NCBI RefSeq assembly: GCF_002846555.1
Contig: NZ_PJMS01000001.1
Span: 3,720,001-3,784,000 of the forward strand
DNA length: 64,000 nucleotides
Source: Aquimarina sp. MAR_2010_214
GTDB taxonomy: Bacteria; Bacteroidota; Bacteroidia; Flavobacteriales; Flavobacteriaceae
Reading direction: 5' to 3'
Shown: piece by piece, positions 51,469 through 61,250 of the stretch
Layout: each line of letters opens with the position of its first letter
How positions within the stretch are numbered: the stretch's first letter is position 1
Position numbers and translations under genes: made by a program
The notes under the pieces: generated by a model
The model's input: only the letters and a program-made list of their open reading frames with translations
Told to the model about the DNA's origin: nothing
Databases searched by the model: none

Positions 51469-51476
51469 TAGCTTTG
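51469..51476 (+). promoter_or_regulatory. -7 promoter element (TAGCTTTG) of the copper island
   Basis: This exact TAnnTTTG match lies 8 bases before the ATG at 51485, so the transcript for the first copper gene would have almost no leader. Confidence 0.6.
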
Positions 51477-51484
51477 TTATCTAA

Positions 51485-51901
51485 ATGAAAAAGTTTATCC
51501 ATAAAATATCAGCTGTTTTAATGGCAATGGTAGTGTTAATATCTACTATGTCGTTTACATTAGATATGCATTATTGTGGAAATACTTTGGTAGATGTTGC
51601 CCTGTTTAAAGAGGCAAAAACTTGTGGGATGGAGCAACAAGTTTCTAATTCCATTGCATGCCCGATAATGGCGAAAAAAAGTTGTTGTACAGATAAACAA
51701 CTTACTTTTGAAGGACAAGATGAACTTCAAAATTCATTTGATAAAATCACTTTAGAGCAACAGGCTTTTGTTGCAATTCTTTATTATTCATATATAAACC
51801 TTTTTGAAGGACTTGAGAATAATGTCATCCCTTTTAAAGAGTATCCGCCTCCTTTCTTGGTCAAGGATATTCACGTACTTAATGAAACTTTTCTTATTTG
51901 A
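51485..51901 (+). CDS. HYC_CC_PP-family protein
   Basis: The 138-residue protein has a signal peptide or membrane anchor (MKKFIHKISAVLMAMVVLIS) and the family's three marks: HYC (in DMHYCGNTLVDVAL), CC (in KKSCCTDKQL) and PP (in KEYPPPFLVKD). The family lies next to copper and metal efflux genes in Bacteroidetes. The Cys and His residues suggest metal binding in the periplasm. It is the first gene before the CusA-type pump and the likely head of the copper operon. Confidence 0.82.
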   Translation: MKKFIHKISAVLMAMVVLISTMSFTLDMHYCGNTLVDVALFKEAKTCGMEQQVSNSIACPIMAKKSCCTDKQLTFEGQDELQNSFDKITLEQQAFVAILYYSYINLFEGLENNVIPFKEYPPPFLVKDIHVLNETFLI

Positions 51902-52008
51902 TTTATTAGATAATTAAAATTATGCCCAATGAGGATTCATTAGGGCTGGAGTTGTTGTTTATAATTCTAAGACAACGTCTTTTTCTAATTATCAAATAAT
52001 CAGAGTAT

Positions 52009-55000
52009 ATGCTAAATAAAAGCATCAAATTTCTTATCGAGAATAAATTGGTTGCGGTCCTTATGATAGTTCTTTTTGTAGGATGGGGCGTTATAAATGC
52101 GCCATTTGGTTGGCAAACAGGAATATTACCTAGTGACCCTGTGGCAGTCGATGCCATACCAGATATTGGTGAAAACCAACAAATAGTGTTTACAAAATGG
52201 CAAGGACGATCACCACAAGATATCGAGAATCAGATTACGTACCCTTTAACCACATCACTTTTAGGAGTGCCTGGAGTAAAAACCATTCGTAGTTCTTCAA
52301 TGTTCGGATTTTCTAGTATTTATGTCATTTTTGAAGAAGATGTAGAATTCTATTGGAGTAGGAGTCGTATTCTGGAGAAACTAAATTCATTACCATCGGG
52401 GTTATTACCAAAAGGAGTAAACCCCAGTTTGGGGCCAGATGCAACTGGATTAGGTCAGATTTTTTGGTATACCCTAGAAGGGCGAGACGAAAACGGAAAT
52501 GTAATTGGTGGTTGGGATTTGCAAGAACTAAGAAGTGTTCAGGATTACTATGTGAAATATGCGTTATCATCTGCGGGCGGAGTATCAGAGGTAGCCTCTG
52601 TCGGAGGATATGTACAAGAATATCAGGTAGATGTAAATCCAGAGCTAATGCGCCAGTATAATATTAGTTTACAGCATGTTGTTAATGCTGTAAAGCAATC
52701 AAATAGAGATATCGGCGCACAGACGTTAGAAATTAACCAGGCAGAATATCTTGTTCGCGGTCTGGGGTATATAAAATCTATTGCAGATATAGAAAATGCT
52801 GTAGTGACCTCAGAAGAGTATACTTCAATACGTATTAAAGATATTGCCAGTGTTAGTTTAGGACCAGAAGCCAGAAGAGGTATCTTGGATAAGGAAGGTG
52901 CAGAAGTAGTAGGGGGTGTGGTCGTAGCACGCTATGGCGCAAACCCGTTAGAAGTTATCAATAATGTAAAAGACAAAATTACCGAACTCAGTACCGGGTT
53001 ACCATCCAAACAATTAAAAGATGGTCGTACCTCACAATTAACCATAGTTCCTTTTTATGATCGAACCGAACTTATTCATGAAACAATAGGTACACTTAAC
53101 GAGGCTCTTACCTTAGAAATTTTGATAACCTTTCTTGTTGTCATTATTATGGTATTTAATCTCAGAGCTTCAATCCTTATTTCGGGACTTTTACCCGTAG
53201 CCATTTTGATGGTTTTTATAGCTATGAAATTGTTTGGAGTCGATGCTAATATTGTTGCTTTATCTGGTATTGCTATTGCTATCGGTACGATGGTAGATAT
53301 GGGAGTGATACTTTCAGAAAATATTATAAGGCATCTGGATGATAATAAAAATCATTTACCAGTGAATACTGTAGTATATAATGCTACTGCAGAAATTTCT
53401 GGAGCAATATTAACAGCAGTACTAACTACCATAATCAGTTTTATACCTGTATTTACAATGATAGGTGCAGAAGGAAAATTGTTTAGACCATTAGCATTTA
53501 CCAAAACAATGGCACTTACAGCATCAATCGTAGTAGCCCTATTTTTTATTCCTCCATTTGCTGCTTTTCTATTCAAAAAGAAAAATATCAAAACTTCAAT
53601 AAGCTATGTGATCAATAGTATTTTAATTGTATTAGGATGTATAGTAGTTTTTAATGGTATGTGGTTAGGTGTAATTTTGATAGCTTTTGCAATAACGGCT
53701 ATCCTTAACTTAAGAGGTATAGTTTCTAGAGACCATACTAATTTGATCAATATTAGTATCGCAGTAGTAACAATAGTTTTCTTGTTATCAGAATATTGGA
53801 GACCAATGGGAGCAGATAAAAGCATGCTCGTGAACCTCATTTTTGTAGGGATTATTTGCTTTGTACTGCTAGGTAGTTTTACGCTCTTTAGAAAATATTA
53901 CACCAGAATATTACAATGGGCATTGAACAATAAGCTACTATTTTTATCTCTACCTGCTATTATTGTTGTTTTTGGTTTTTTAATCATGAAAAACATTGGA
54001 AAAGAATTTATGCCTTCATTAAATGAGGGATCTTTTCTATTGATGCCGACCACATTGTCACATGCAGGAGTGGCAGAAAATAAAAGAATATTACAGCAAT
54101 TGGATATGGCAGTAGCAAGTATTCCAGAAATTAAAACCGTCGTTGGTAAAGCCGGTAGAACAGAATCTTCACTTGATCCCGCTCCATTATCAATGTATGA
54201 GAATATCATTTTATATAAGCCAGAGTATATGCTTAATAAAAATGGGAAAAGACAACGATATAAGATTAATGATGATGGCTTATTTATAGGTAAAGATGGA
54301 AAGCTGATTTATAATGAAAACTATGATGTTGACTCTGGTATGATTAGTAATGCATCAAAAAAGAAATATTTCTCTATTAATAGAGAAAGCCTTATTCCTG
54401 ATAATAATGGCGAATTCTACCGTAACTGGAGACCAGAAGTTAAGAGTCCAAACGATATTTGGACTCAAATCATAAAAGTGACAAAATTACCAGGAGTAAC
54501 TTCGGCACCAAAATTACAACCGATAGAAACTCGATTGATAATGTTACAAACGGGAATGCGGGCCCCAATGGGGATTAAAGTAAAAGGACAGGATTTAAAA
54601 CAAATTGAAGCTTTTGGAATCCAATTAGAAGAGATACTAAAAGAAGTAGATGGAGTAAAAGATGAAGCTGTTTTTGCAGACCGTATTGTTGGAAAACCTT
54701 ATTTACTTTTAGATATTGATAGAGAACAATTGGTACGTTATGGAGTATCAGTTGAACAGGTTCAGCAAATTCTCGAAGTAGCAATAGGAGGAATCTCCCT
54801 TACACAAACGGTGGAAGGCAGAGAACGTTATGGAGTTCGAGTACGCTACCCAAGAGAACTTCGGGCTAACCCGACCGATCTCGAAACGATCTATGTTCCC
54901 TTAGAAAAAGGAAGTTCGATACCGCTAAGTGAATTGGTAAATATTCGTTATGAACAAGGGCCGCAAGTGATAAAAAGTGAAGATACATTTCTAGTAGGCT

Positions 55001-55749
55001 ATGTCTTATTTGATAAAAATGATGGTTTTGCAGAGGTAAATGTAGTTAAGAATGCTCAAGACCTGATAAGAGCTAAGATTGATAATAATGAACTGATTGT
55101 TCCAAAAGGAATTACCTATCAATTTACGGGTGCTTATGAAAATCAATTAAGAGCAGAAAAAACATTATCGATTGTGGTACCTTTAGCTTTGCTCATTATC
55201 TTTTTGATTCTCTATTTTCAGTTTCGCTCAATTACTACTTCGCTAATAGTATTTACTGGTATTGCAGTAGCTTTTTCTGGTGGATTTTTAATGATTTGGT
55301 TATATGGTCAAGATTGGTTTTTAAATATTAACTTCTTTGATAAAAACTTGCGAGATCTGTTTCAGGTTCACACCATCAATCTAAGTGTTGCAGTGTGGGT
55401 TGGCTTCATAGCACTTTTTGGTATTGCCACAGATGATGGAGTAGTAATGGCGACTTATCTTAAACAAACTTTTGATAAAAATGAACCGAAATCCCTTAAT
55501 GATATTAGAACATCCGTGATCGAAGCAGGAGAGAAGAGAATTCGTCCTTGCCTAATGACCACTGCAACTACAATTCTTGCATTATTACCAATATTAACAT
55601 CTACCGGTCGTGGGAGTGATATCATGATACCCATGGCAATTCCTTCATTTGGCGGAATGGGGATTGCTCTTATAACACTGTTTGTTGTACCGGTATTATT
55701 TGGTTGGAAAGCAGAAATAGAAATGAAAAATGTAAAATGTAAAATGTAA
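52009..55749 (+). CDS. cusA: CusA/CzcA-type heavy-metal RND efflux pump
   Basis: The pump exports monovalent copper or silver (or similar ions) using the proton gradient. The 1246-residue protein is complete: family start MLNKSIKFLIENKLVAVLMI, DAIPDIGENQQIVFTKWQGR, RND membrane motif with GIAIAIGTMVDMGVILSENI, a Met-containing central part (TGMRAPMGIKVKGQD), and the second motif with FGIATDDGVVMATYLKQTF. It is longer than E. coli CusA because of an extra soluble stretch around residues 740-810 (KNGKRQRYKINDD and on) that is usual in Bacteroidetes. The last codons run into three copies of AAAATGT. Confidence 0.93.
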   Translation: MLNKSIKFLIENKLVAVLMIVLFVGWGVINAPFGWQTGILPSDPVAVDAIPDIGENQQIVFTKWQGRSPQDIENQITYPLTTSLLGVPGVKTIRSSSMFGFSSIYVIFEEDVEFYWSRSRILEKLNSLPSGLLPKGVNPSLGPDATGLGQIFWYTLEGRDENGNVIGGWDLQELRSVQDYYVKYALSSAGGVSEVASVGGYVQEYQVDVNPELMRQYNISLQHVVNAVKQSNRDIGAQTLEINQAEYLVRGLGYIKSIADIENAVVTSEEYTSIRIKDIASVSLGPEARRGILDKEGAEVVGGVVVARYGANPLEVINNVKDKITELSTGLPSKQLKDGRTSQLTIVPFYDRTELIHETIGTLNEALTLEILITFLVVIIMVFNLRASILISGLLPVAILMVFIAMKLFGVDANIVALSGIAIAIGTMVDMGVILSENIIRHLDDNKNHLPVNTVVYNATAEISGAILTAVLTTIISFIPVFTMIGAEGKLFRPLAFTKTMALTASIVVALFFIPPFAAFLFKKKNIKTSISYVINSILIVLGCIVVFNGMWLGVILIAFAITAILNLRGIVSRDHTNLINISIAVVTIVFLLSEYWRPMGADKSMLVNLIFVGIICFVLLGSFTLFRKYYTRILQWALNNKLLFLSLPAIIVVFGFLIMKNIGKEFMPSLNEGSFLLMPTTLSHAGVAENKRILQQLDMAVASIPEIKTVVGKAGRTESSLDPAPLSMYENIILYKPEYMLNKNGKRQRYKINDDGLFIGKDGKLIYNENYDVDSGMISNASKKKYFSINRESLIPDNNGEFYRNWRPEVKSPNDIWTQIIKVTKLPGVTSAPKLQPIETRLIMLQTGMRAPMGIKVKGQDLKQIEAFGIQLEEILKEVDGVKDEAVFADRIVGKPYLLLDIDREQLVRYGVSVEQVQQILEVAIGGISLTQTVEGRERYGVRVRYPRELRANPTDLETIYVPLEKGSSIPLSELVNIRYEQGPQVIKSEDTFLVGYVLFDKNDGFAEVNVVKNAQDLIRAKIDNNELIVPKGITYQFTGAYENQLRAEKTLSIVVPLALLIIFLILYFQFRSITTSLIVFTGIAVAFSGGFLMIWLYGQDWFLNINFFDKNLRDLFQVHTINLSVAVWVGFIALFGIATDDGVVMATYLKQTFDKNEPKSLNDIRTSVIEAGEKRIRPCLMTTATTILALLPILTSTGRGSDIMIPMAIPSFGGMGIALITLFVVPVLFGWKAEIEMKNVKCKM
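55727..55747. repeat. Three tandem copies of AAAATGT at the end of cusA
   Basis: AAAATGT at 55727, 55734 and 55741, then AAAATTTT. They give the odd tail KNVKCKM of CusA and lie just before the four-helix-bundle gene. Confidence 0.85.
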
Positions 55750-55784
55750 AATTTTGAAGAGTGTTTGATTATTGAATTGAAATT

Positions 55785-56138
55785 ATGAGTAAAAATATAT
55801 TAAAAGAGAAGAGTTATGCATTTGCAATAGAAATTGTAAAATTGGCTCAGGTTCTCGTTTCTGATAAAAAAGAATATGTAATTAGTAAGCAACTCTTACG
55901 AAGCGGAACTGCTATTGGAGCATTAATAAGAGAAGCAGAATTTGCACAAAGCAAAAAAGATTTTATTAGTAAAATGAGTATCTCATTAAAAGAAGCGAAT
56001 GAGACTTTATATTGGATAGATTTAATTAAAGACACCGGATATATTGATATAACTATACATATGCAATTATCTTCTGACAGTAAAGAATTAGTGGCAATGC
56101 TTGTTAGTAGTATCAAAACAACTAAATCAAGGTTATGA
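55785..56138 (+). CDS. Four-helix-bundle protein (23S rRNA intervening-sequence/S23 type)
   Basis: The 117-residue protein is of the four-helix-bundle family known from 23S rRNA intervening sequences and, in a related form, as the Avd accessory protein of diversity-generating retroelements. Visible marks: YAFAIEIVKLAQVLV, SKQLLRSGTAIGALIREAEF, KMSISLKEANETLYWIDLIK and a last helix with SSDSKELVAMLVSSIKTT. It is out of place inside a copper efflux operon. Its stop codon overlaps the start of the channel gene (ATGA), so translation is likely coupled. Confidence 0.88.
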   Translation: MSKNILKEKSYAFAIEIVKLAQVLVSDKKEYVISKQLLRSGTAIGALIREAEFAQSKKDFISKMSISLKEANETLYWIDLIKDTGYIDITIHMQLSSDSKELVAMLVSSIKTTKSRL

Positions 56139-57454
56139 TGGGACTAGATATATTTAATAAGGAAACTTTCATTAAGTCAGAAATCTCGAAAATCTTTCGA
56201 GGTGTAGTTCTTTATTTTTCACTTTTCATTTTTCATTTAAAAAAAGTTGTCATTTTTAGTTTTTCACTTTTCATTTTTCATTTAACACATGCTCAACAAC
56301 TTGAATCATATATTCAGGAGGGGTGGGATAACAACTCTAATATTCAGTCTTTTGAGTTGCGTTATGTAGTTGCAAAAGAGAAAATAGAAGAAGTAAATAC
56401 GATACCTAATACACAGTTGAGTGTAGGGTACTTTGTAAGTGAACCCGAGACACGTACAGGTGCACAACGTGCAAAATTTTCTATCCAACAAAAGTTACCA
56501 TGGTTTGGAGCAATTACAGCAAGAGAGAATTATTCTACGGCTATGGCAGAGACAGAATATGTAGACATTGTAATTGTGAAAAGAAAATTAGCGCTTTCGA
56601 TTTCTGAAACATATTATAAATTGTTTGCAATACAAAGCAAACAAAAAATACTTGAAGATAATATGCTACTATTACAGACTTATGAGAAGCTGGTACTAAC
56701 ATCTGTAGAAGTAGGTAAAGCCTCTGCAGTTGATGTATTAAAACTGCAAATTCGCCAAAATGAATTAGAACAATATAAAGCAGTACTCAAAGAAAGTTTT
56801 TTGGCAGAGCAAATAGCTTTTAATGCCTTACTCAATCGAGATTCGGGTAAGGATATAATTGTTCCTGATGAAATAAATATGCCACTAGAAGATCCTATTA
56901 CAAATACTGAAAGTTTACAACTTAACCCAGAACTACTTAAATACGATAAGATATATGAAAGCATAAAACAATCAGAATTACTTAATCGAAAAGAAAAGTC
57001 TCCACAAATTGGATTTGGACTTGACTATATACCAGTATCAGAGAGAAATGATGTGGCTATACATGATAATGGTAAAGATATTATAATGCCTATGGTATCT
57101 TTTTCTATCCCTATATTTAATAAGCGTCATGATTCTCGAACTCGTCAAAATGAATTACGCCAACAAGAAATTACAGCACAAAAAGAAGAACGACTAAATA
57201 CTATGGAAACGATTTTGGGGAAAGCTGTTTCTTATAGAAATACAGCAAGAATCAAATACAATACTCAGAAAAAAAATTTAAAACAAGCCAAAAATGCAGA
57301 AGAAATACTGATAAAAAGTTATGAAACAGGAACTATAGATTTTAACGATGTATTAGATATTCAGGAACTACAACTTAAATTTCAGCTAAATCAAATAGAG
57401 AGTATACAATTATACTATACACAAGCTGCGATGATCAATTATTTAACAAATTAA
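56135..57454 (+). CDS. cusC: TolC-like outer membrane efflux protein (CusC type) with altered N-terminus
   Basis: The 439-residue protein is the outer channel partner of CusA. It has the TolC family pattern: FELRYVVAKEKIEEVNTIPN, FSIQQKLPWFGAITARENYS, LLLQTYEKLVLTSVEVGKAS, and YETGTIDFNDVLDIQELQLK. It starts in the stop codon of the four-helix-bundle gene, and this is the only ATG before residue 120. The first 53 residues are unusual: about 27 extra residues before the hydrophobic part, which has FSLFIFHL twice (from a 26-bp direct repeat). The signal peptide probably ends at HLTHAQ. Confidence 0.88.
   Translation: MMGLDIFNKETFIKSEISKIFRGVVLYFSLFIFHLKKVVIFSFSLFIFHLTHAQQLESYIQEGWDNNSNIQSFELRYVVAKEKIEEVNTIPNTQLSVGYFVSEPETRTGAQRAKFSIQQKLPWFGAITARENYSTAMAETEYVDIVIVKRKLALSISETYYKLFAIQSKQKILEDNMLLLQTYEKLVLTSVEVGKASAVDVLKLQIRQNELEQYKAVLKESFLAEQIAFNALLNRDSGKDIIVPDEINMPLEDPITNTESLQLNPELLKYDKIYESIKQSELLNRKEKSPQIGFGLDYIPVSERNDVAIHDNGKDIIMPMVSFSIPIFNKRHDSRTRQNELRQQEITAQKEERLNTMETILGKAVSYRNTARIKYNTQKKNLKQAKNAEEILIKSYETGTIDFNDVLDIQELQLKFQLNQIESIQLYYTQAAMINYLTN
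56215..56285. repeat. 26-bp direct repeat in the channel gene's signal-peptide region
   Basis: The same 26 bases (begin TTTTTCACTTTTC, end TTTTTCATTTAA) occur at 56215-56240 and 56260-56285, spaced by 45 bases, so the reading frame is kept. The repeat unit itself is made of degenerate heptamers (ACTTTTC, ATTTTTC). Confidence 0.9.
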
Positions 57455-57486
57455 AAAAAACAAAACTATTTAAAAAAGTAAACAAA

Positions 57487-58047
57487 ATGAGAAACTTAAA
57501 AATTTATGATATAAGAGTAATTATAGTAGCAATACTAGGATTAACAATACTATCTTGCAAAGAGAATAAAACATCTAAAACAGATGAAAAACAAGAACAT
57601 TCTGAAATGGGTCATAATAATGATCATAGTAGTCATGAAGAAGAGCAAACAAAGGAAGTTCAGTTTAAAAATGTAGAGACAGCAGAAGCTTTTCAGCATT
57701 ATATCCATATCAAAACAGCTTTAGTAAACACAGATGCTAATGAAGCTAAAGCAGGAGCCAAAATGCTTGCCAAAGTAACAGAAAACACAGCTCTAAAAAC
57801 GGCGGTTGAGGCAATAACTAACACAGATGATATCGAGGAGCAAAGAAAAGCGTTCATAGAAATTACTGTACAAATGGAAACTGTACTTAAAGGAGCATTG
57901 TCATCTGGAGAAGTTTATAAGCAATATTGTCCAATGGCATTTGATAATACAGGCGGATATTGGTTATCTAAAGAAAAAGAAATTAGGAACCCATATTTTG
58001 GGGATCGCATGCTAAAATGTGGTAATGTTGCCGAAACTATTCGATAA
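57487..58047 (+). CDS. DUF3347 copper-associated lipoprotein
   Basis: The 186-residue protein has a signal with lipobox-like TILSCKENK (Cys24), a His- and acid-rich linker (EHSEMGHNNDHSSHEEE), and a DUF3347 domain: AFQHYIHIKTALVNTDANEA to YWLSKEKEIRNPYFGDRMLK. It ends with two Cys-Met-containing segments, QYCPMAFDN and MLKCGNV. The same domain closes the CusB adaptor of this operon (EKEIRNPYFGDAM). A role as periplasmic copper chaperone is likely from context. Confidence 0.85.
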   Translation: MRNLKIYDIRVIIVAILGLTILSCKENKTSKTDEKQEHSEMGHNNDHSSHEEEQTKEVQFKNVETAEAFQHYIHIKTALVNTDANEAKAGAKMLAKVTENTALKTAVEAITNTDDIEEQRKAFIEITVQMETVLKGALSSGEVYKQYCPMAFDNTGGYWLSKEKEIRNPYFGDRMLKCGNVAETIR

Positions 58048-58094
58048 TTATGCTAACTATTCCATCTGACTTCTAAAACAATAAATACAACCAG

Positions 58095-58655
58095 ATGAAA
58101 AAAGTTTTAATCAAAAACATGGTCTGCAACCGATGTAAAACTGTACTACAACAGGAGTTTAAAAATGCTAAAATCCCTGTTGAGACAATAGAATTGGGAG
58201 AGATCGTGTTTAGTAATATTGACACCATTACTTATGAAAAAATAAATGAAATTATTACTCGTAATGGTTTCGAGATCATAATTGATGAAGTAGCTCTTAT
58301 TGTAGAACAAGTGAAATCCTATTTGATAAGTGAATTGTCAAATGAGGATATGTTAAATGAAAATCTATCTGATCTTATTTCCAAACATATACATAAGGAT
58401 TATTCTGTGATAAGCAAACTGTTTAGTTGTAATGAGGGCTTGACTATAGAAAAATATTTCATTCGCCTTAAAATTGAAAAAACGAAGGAATATATTCAAA
58501 TGGGAAACTTAAGTTTTTCTGAAATAGCACATGCATTGAATTATAAAAGTGGAAGTCATCTGGCAAAACAATTTAAAGCAATTACTGGGATGTCTATGAG
58601 TAGTTTTAAGAGCCTACAATCATGGGATCGCCAACCTCTAGACAAAATTGTATAA
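58095..58655 (+). CDS. HMA-like / AraC-type copper regulator
   Basis: The 186-residue protein joins an N-terminal heavy-metal-associated-like domain (1 to about 70) with CxxC in KNMVCNRCKTVLQQEF (Cys11, Cys14) to an AraC-type helix-turn-helix (about 95-180: GLTIEKYFIRLKIEKTKEYI, NLSFSEIAHALNYKSGSHLA, KQFKAITGMSMSSFK). Only one ferredoxin-like fold is present. It lies 47 bases after the DUF3347 gene and before copA, in the copper operon. I infer that it senses copper with the CxxC and controls this operon; this is not shown by the sequence alone. Confidence 0.82.
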   Translation: MKKVLIKNMVCNRCKTVLQQEFKNAKIPVETIELGEIVFSNIDTITYEKINEIITRNGFEIIIDEVALIVEQVKSYLISELSNEDMLNENLSDLISKHIHKDYSVISKLFSCNEGLTIEKYFIRLKIEKTKEYIQMGNLSFSEIAHALNYKSGSHLAKQFKAITGMSMSSFKSLQSWDRQPLDKIV

Positions 58656-58730
58656 GAAGAAACCATAATTATCAAAAAGAAAGAGATGTAAACTCAATAA
58701 TTTTACTGGTTAAACATTGAAAATTAAAAA

Positions 58731-61232
58731 ATGAAACATACATATAAAATATCTGGGATGACTTGTAATGGCTGTCGTGGCCATGTAGAGCACATACTTG
58801 ATACTATGGATGGGGTGACCAGTGCGTCTGTTGATCTGGAGAAAGCAGAAGCAATTATTGAGACAGAAGAGCATATTTCTTTAGCTGTTTTTAAAGAGAC
58901 ATTAGCACAAGAAGGTGGGCGTTACAGCATTTATCTTCCGGGGACACAAGATCAGGATGATAAACCCAAACAGGTCAAACCTAAAGGAAAAGGTACAGGA
59001 GTTTTTTATTGTCCTATGCATTGCGAAGGAGACAAAACATACAATGCGTTACAGGATTGTCCGGTATGTGGGATGGATTTAGTTGAAGAGATAACGTTAC
59101 ATACAATTGCTGTAGAACAGTATGCCTGTCCAATGCATCCAGAAGTAATTAAAGATGCCCCAGGATCCTGTTCTATTTGTGGTATGGATCTAATAGTAGT
59201 ACAACCAGATCTTTCTGAAGAAGAGAAGAATTATAAAAAATTACTGAAGAAATTCTGGATAGCTGTACTATTTACTATTCCTATTTTTATAATAGCGATG
59301 TCAGATATGTTTTCGAGTAATCCTCTTAATGATATTTTGGAATTAAAATATAGAAATTGGATTCAGTTTGGACTTTCTGTTCCTGTAGTGTTTTATGCTA
59401 CCTGGATGTTTTTTGAGCGTGCTTTTCGTTCTATAAAAATCTGGAACCTCAATATGTTTACTCTTATAGGTATTGGTGCGGGTACTGCATGGTTATTTAG
59501 TGTTTTAGCAATGCTTTTTCCAAGTTTTTTCCCAGATCAGTTTAAAACAGAATCAGGAACAGTACATGTGTATTTTGAAGCAACTACCGTTATCTTAACA
59601 CTTGTACTTTTGGGTCAGGTATTAGAATCACGTGCACATAGCAAAACAAACACTGCAGTTAAGGAGCTATTGAAACTAGCTCCTAATAAAGCAATACGTG
59701 TTGTAGAAGGGAAAGAAGAAGATATTTCTATTGATCAGATAGAATTGAATGATATACTACGAGTAAAACCAGGAGATAAAATTCCTGTAGATGGATCTAT
59801 CTTTCAAGGGCAAACATCTGTAGACGAATCAATGATCACAGGTGAACCAATACCGGTAGATAAGATAGAAGGAGATCAGGTGAGTAGTGGAACCATTAAT
59901 GGAAATCATTCCTTCTTATTGAAAGCAGAAAAGGTGGGAGCTGAAACACTGTTATCAAAAATTATCCAAATGGTAAATGATGCAAGTCGTAGTCGCGCAC
60001 CTATCCAAAAACTAGCAGATAGTGTTTCTGGATATTTTGTGCCTATAGTGGTTATCATAGCCCTAATCACATTTGTCATTTGGGCAGTTTATGGTCCCGA
60101 ACCTGCTTATGTTTATGCATTTGTAAATGCAATTGCTGTACTTATAATTGCCTGTCCATGTGCTTTGGGACTGGCTACACCAATGTCTGTAATGGTTGGA
60201 GTTGGTAAGGGAGCTCAAAATGGTGTACTGATTAAAAAAGCAGAAGCACTCGAAACAATGAACAAAGTGGATATTCTTATTGTGGATAAGACAGGAACCA
60301 TAACTGAAGGGAAACCAACTGTTGAAAGCGTTGAAGTTTTTGGAAATCGATTTAGCAAAGAAGAAATCCTTCAATATATCATTTCTCTTAATAATTTAAG
60401 TGAACATCCATTGGCTCAAGCAACACTAAAATATGGAAAAGAACAGCATATTGAATTATTAGATGTAAGTAAATTTAAAGCTGTAACAGGGAAAGGAGTA
60501 GAAGGAAACATCGCTAATATGAAAGTGATATTGGGTAATGCGAAAATGTTGGAATATGCCAATGTACCTATTTCAGCTGAACTTAAAAAACAAGCCGAAT
60601 CTTATCAGAAAAAAGGGAAAACAGTTTCTTTTTTATCTATAAATCAGGATGTTACAGGTTATGTAGTGATAGGAGACAAAATCAAAGAAACTAGTCGTGA
60701 AGCTATTAAGCAGTTACAGGATAGTGGAATTGATGTTATCATGCTTACTGGAGATAATTATAATACTGCCTATGCAGTAGCTAATGAGCTTAATCTTGCA
60801 AATTTTAAAGCAGAGATGCTGCCCGAGGATAAACTTAGTGAGGTTGAAAAATTACAAAATAACGGTAAAGTGGTTGCTATGGCTGGAGATGGTATTAATG
60901 ATGCTCCTGCTCTTGCAAAAAGTGATGTTGGTATTGCGATGGGTACAGGTACCGATGTAGCCATAGAAAGTGCAACTATTACTTTGGTAAAAGGAGATTT
61001 ACAAGGTATTGTAAAAGCAAAAAAACTAAGTGATAAAGTAATGAAGAATATCAAGCAAAATCTTTTCTTCGCACTTATTTATAACACGCTAGGGGTGCCG
61101 ATAGCTGCGGGAGTACTTTTTCCTTTTTTCGGAATCCTATTATCTCCTATGATAGCAGCTCTGGCTATGAGTTTTAGTTCTGTATCAGTAATAACTAATG
61201 CTTTACGATTAAAAACAATACATATCAACTAG
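58731..61232 (+). CDS. copA: Copper-translocating P1B-type ATPase
   Basis: The ATPase moves copper out of the cytoplasm. The 833-residue protein has an HMA domain at the start ([15 protein letters not shown], Cys12 and Cys15), then two heavy-metal-binding HMBD units ([20 protein letters not shown] and [20 protein letters not shown]), eight membrane segments, the metal-site CPC in [12 protein letters not shown] (about 474-476), phosphorylation Asp in DKTGTITEG (about 519), SEHPLAQA (about 560) and [20 protein letters not shown]. The double HMBD with an HMA is the usual Bacteroidetes form. Next gene after 18 bases is a PepSY protein. Confidence 0.96.
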   Translation: MKHTYKISGMTCNGCRGHVEHILDTMDGVTSASVDLEKAEAIIETEEHISLAVFKETLAQEGGRYSIYLPGTQDQDDKPKQVKPKGKGTGVFYCPMHCEGDKTYNALQDCPVCGMDLVEEITLHTIAVEQYACPMHPEVIKDAPGSCSICGMDLIVVQPDLSEEEKNYKKLLKKFWIAVLFTIPIFIIAMSDMFSSNPLNDILELKYRNWIQFGLSVPVVFYATWMFFERAFRSIKIWNLNMFTLIGIGAGTAWLFSVLAMLFPSFFPDQFKTESGTVHVYFEATTVILTLVLLGQVLESRAHSKTNTAVKELLKLAPNKAIRVVEGKEEDISIDQIELNDILRVKPGDKIPVDGSIFQGQTSVDESMITGEPIPVDKIEGDQVSSGTINGNHSFLLKAEKVGAETLLSKIIQMVNDASRSRAPIQKLADSVSGYFVPIVVIIALITFVIWAVYGPEPAYVYAFVNAIAVLIIACPCALGLATPMSVMVGVGKGAQNGVLIKKAEALETMNKVDILIVDKTGTITEGKPTVESVEVFGNRFSKEEILQYIISLNNLSEHPLAQATLKYGKEQHIELLDVSKFKAVTGKGVEGNIANMKVILGNAKMLEYANVPISAELKKQAESYQKKGKTVSFLSINQDVTGYVVIGDKIKETSREAIKQLQDSGIDVIMLTGDNYNTAYAVANELNLANFKAEMLPEDKLSEVEKLQNNGKVVAMAGDGINDAPALAKSDVGIAMGTGTDVAIESATITLVKGDLQGIVKAKKLSDKVMKNIKQNLFFALIYNTLGVPIAAGVLFPFFGILLSPMIAALAMSFSSVSVITNALRLKTIHIN

Positions 61233-61250
61233 ATATGAAAATGAATATAT

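Noticed and set aside
55785..56138. Four-helix-bundle gene as sign of a diversity-generating retroelement
   Set aside because: No reverse transcriptase, template repeat or variable repeat is seen nearby; only the family resemblance to Avd remains.
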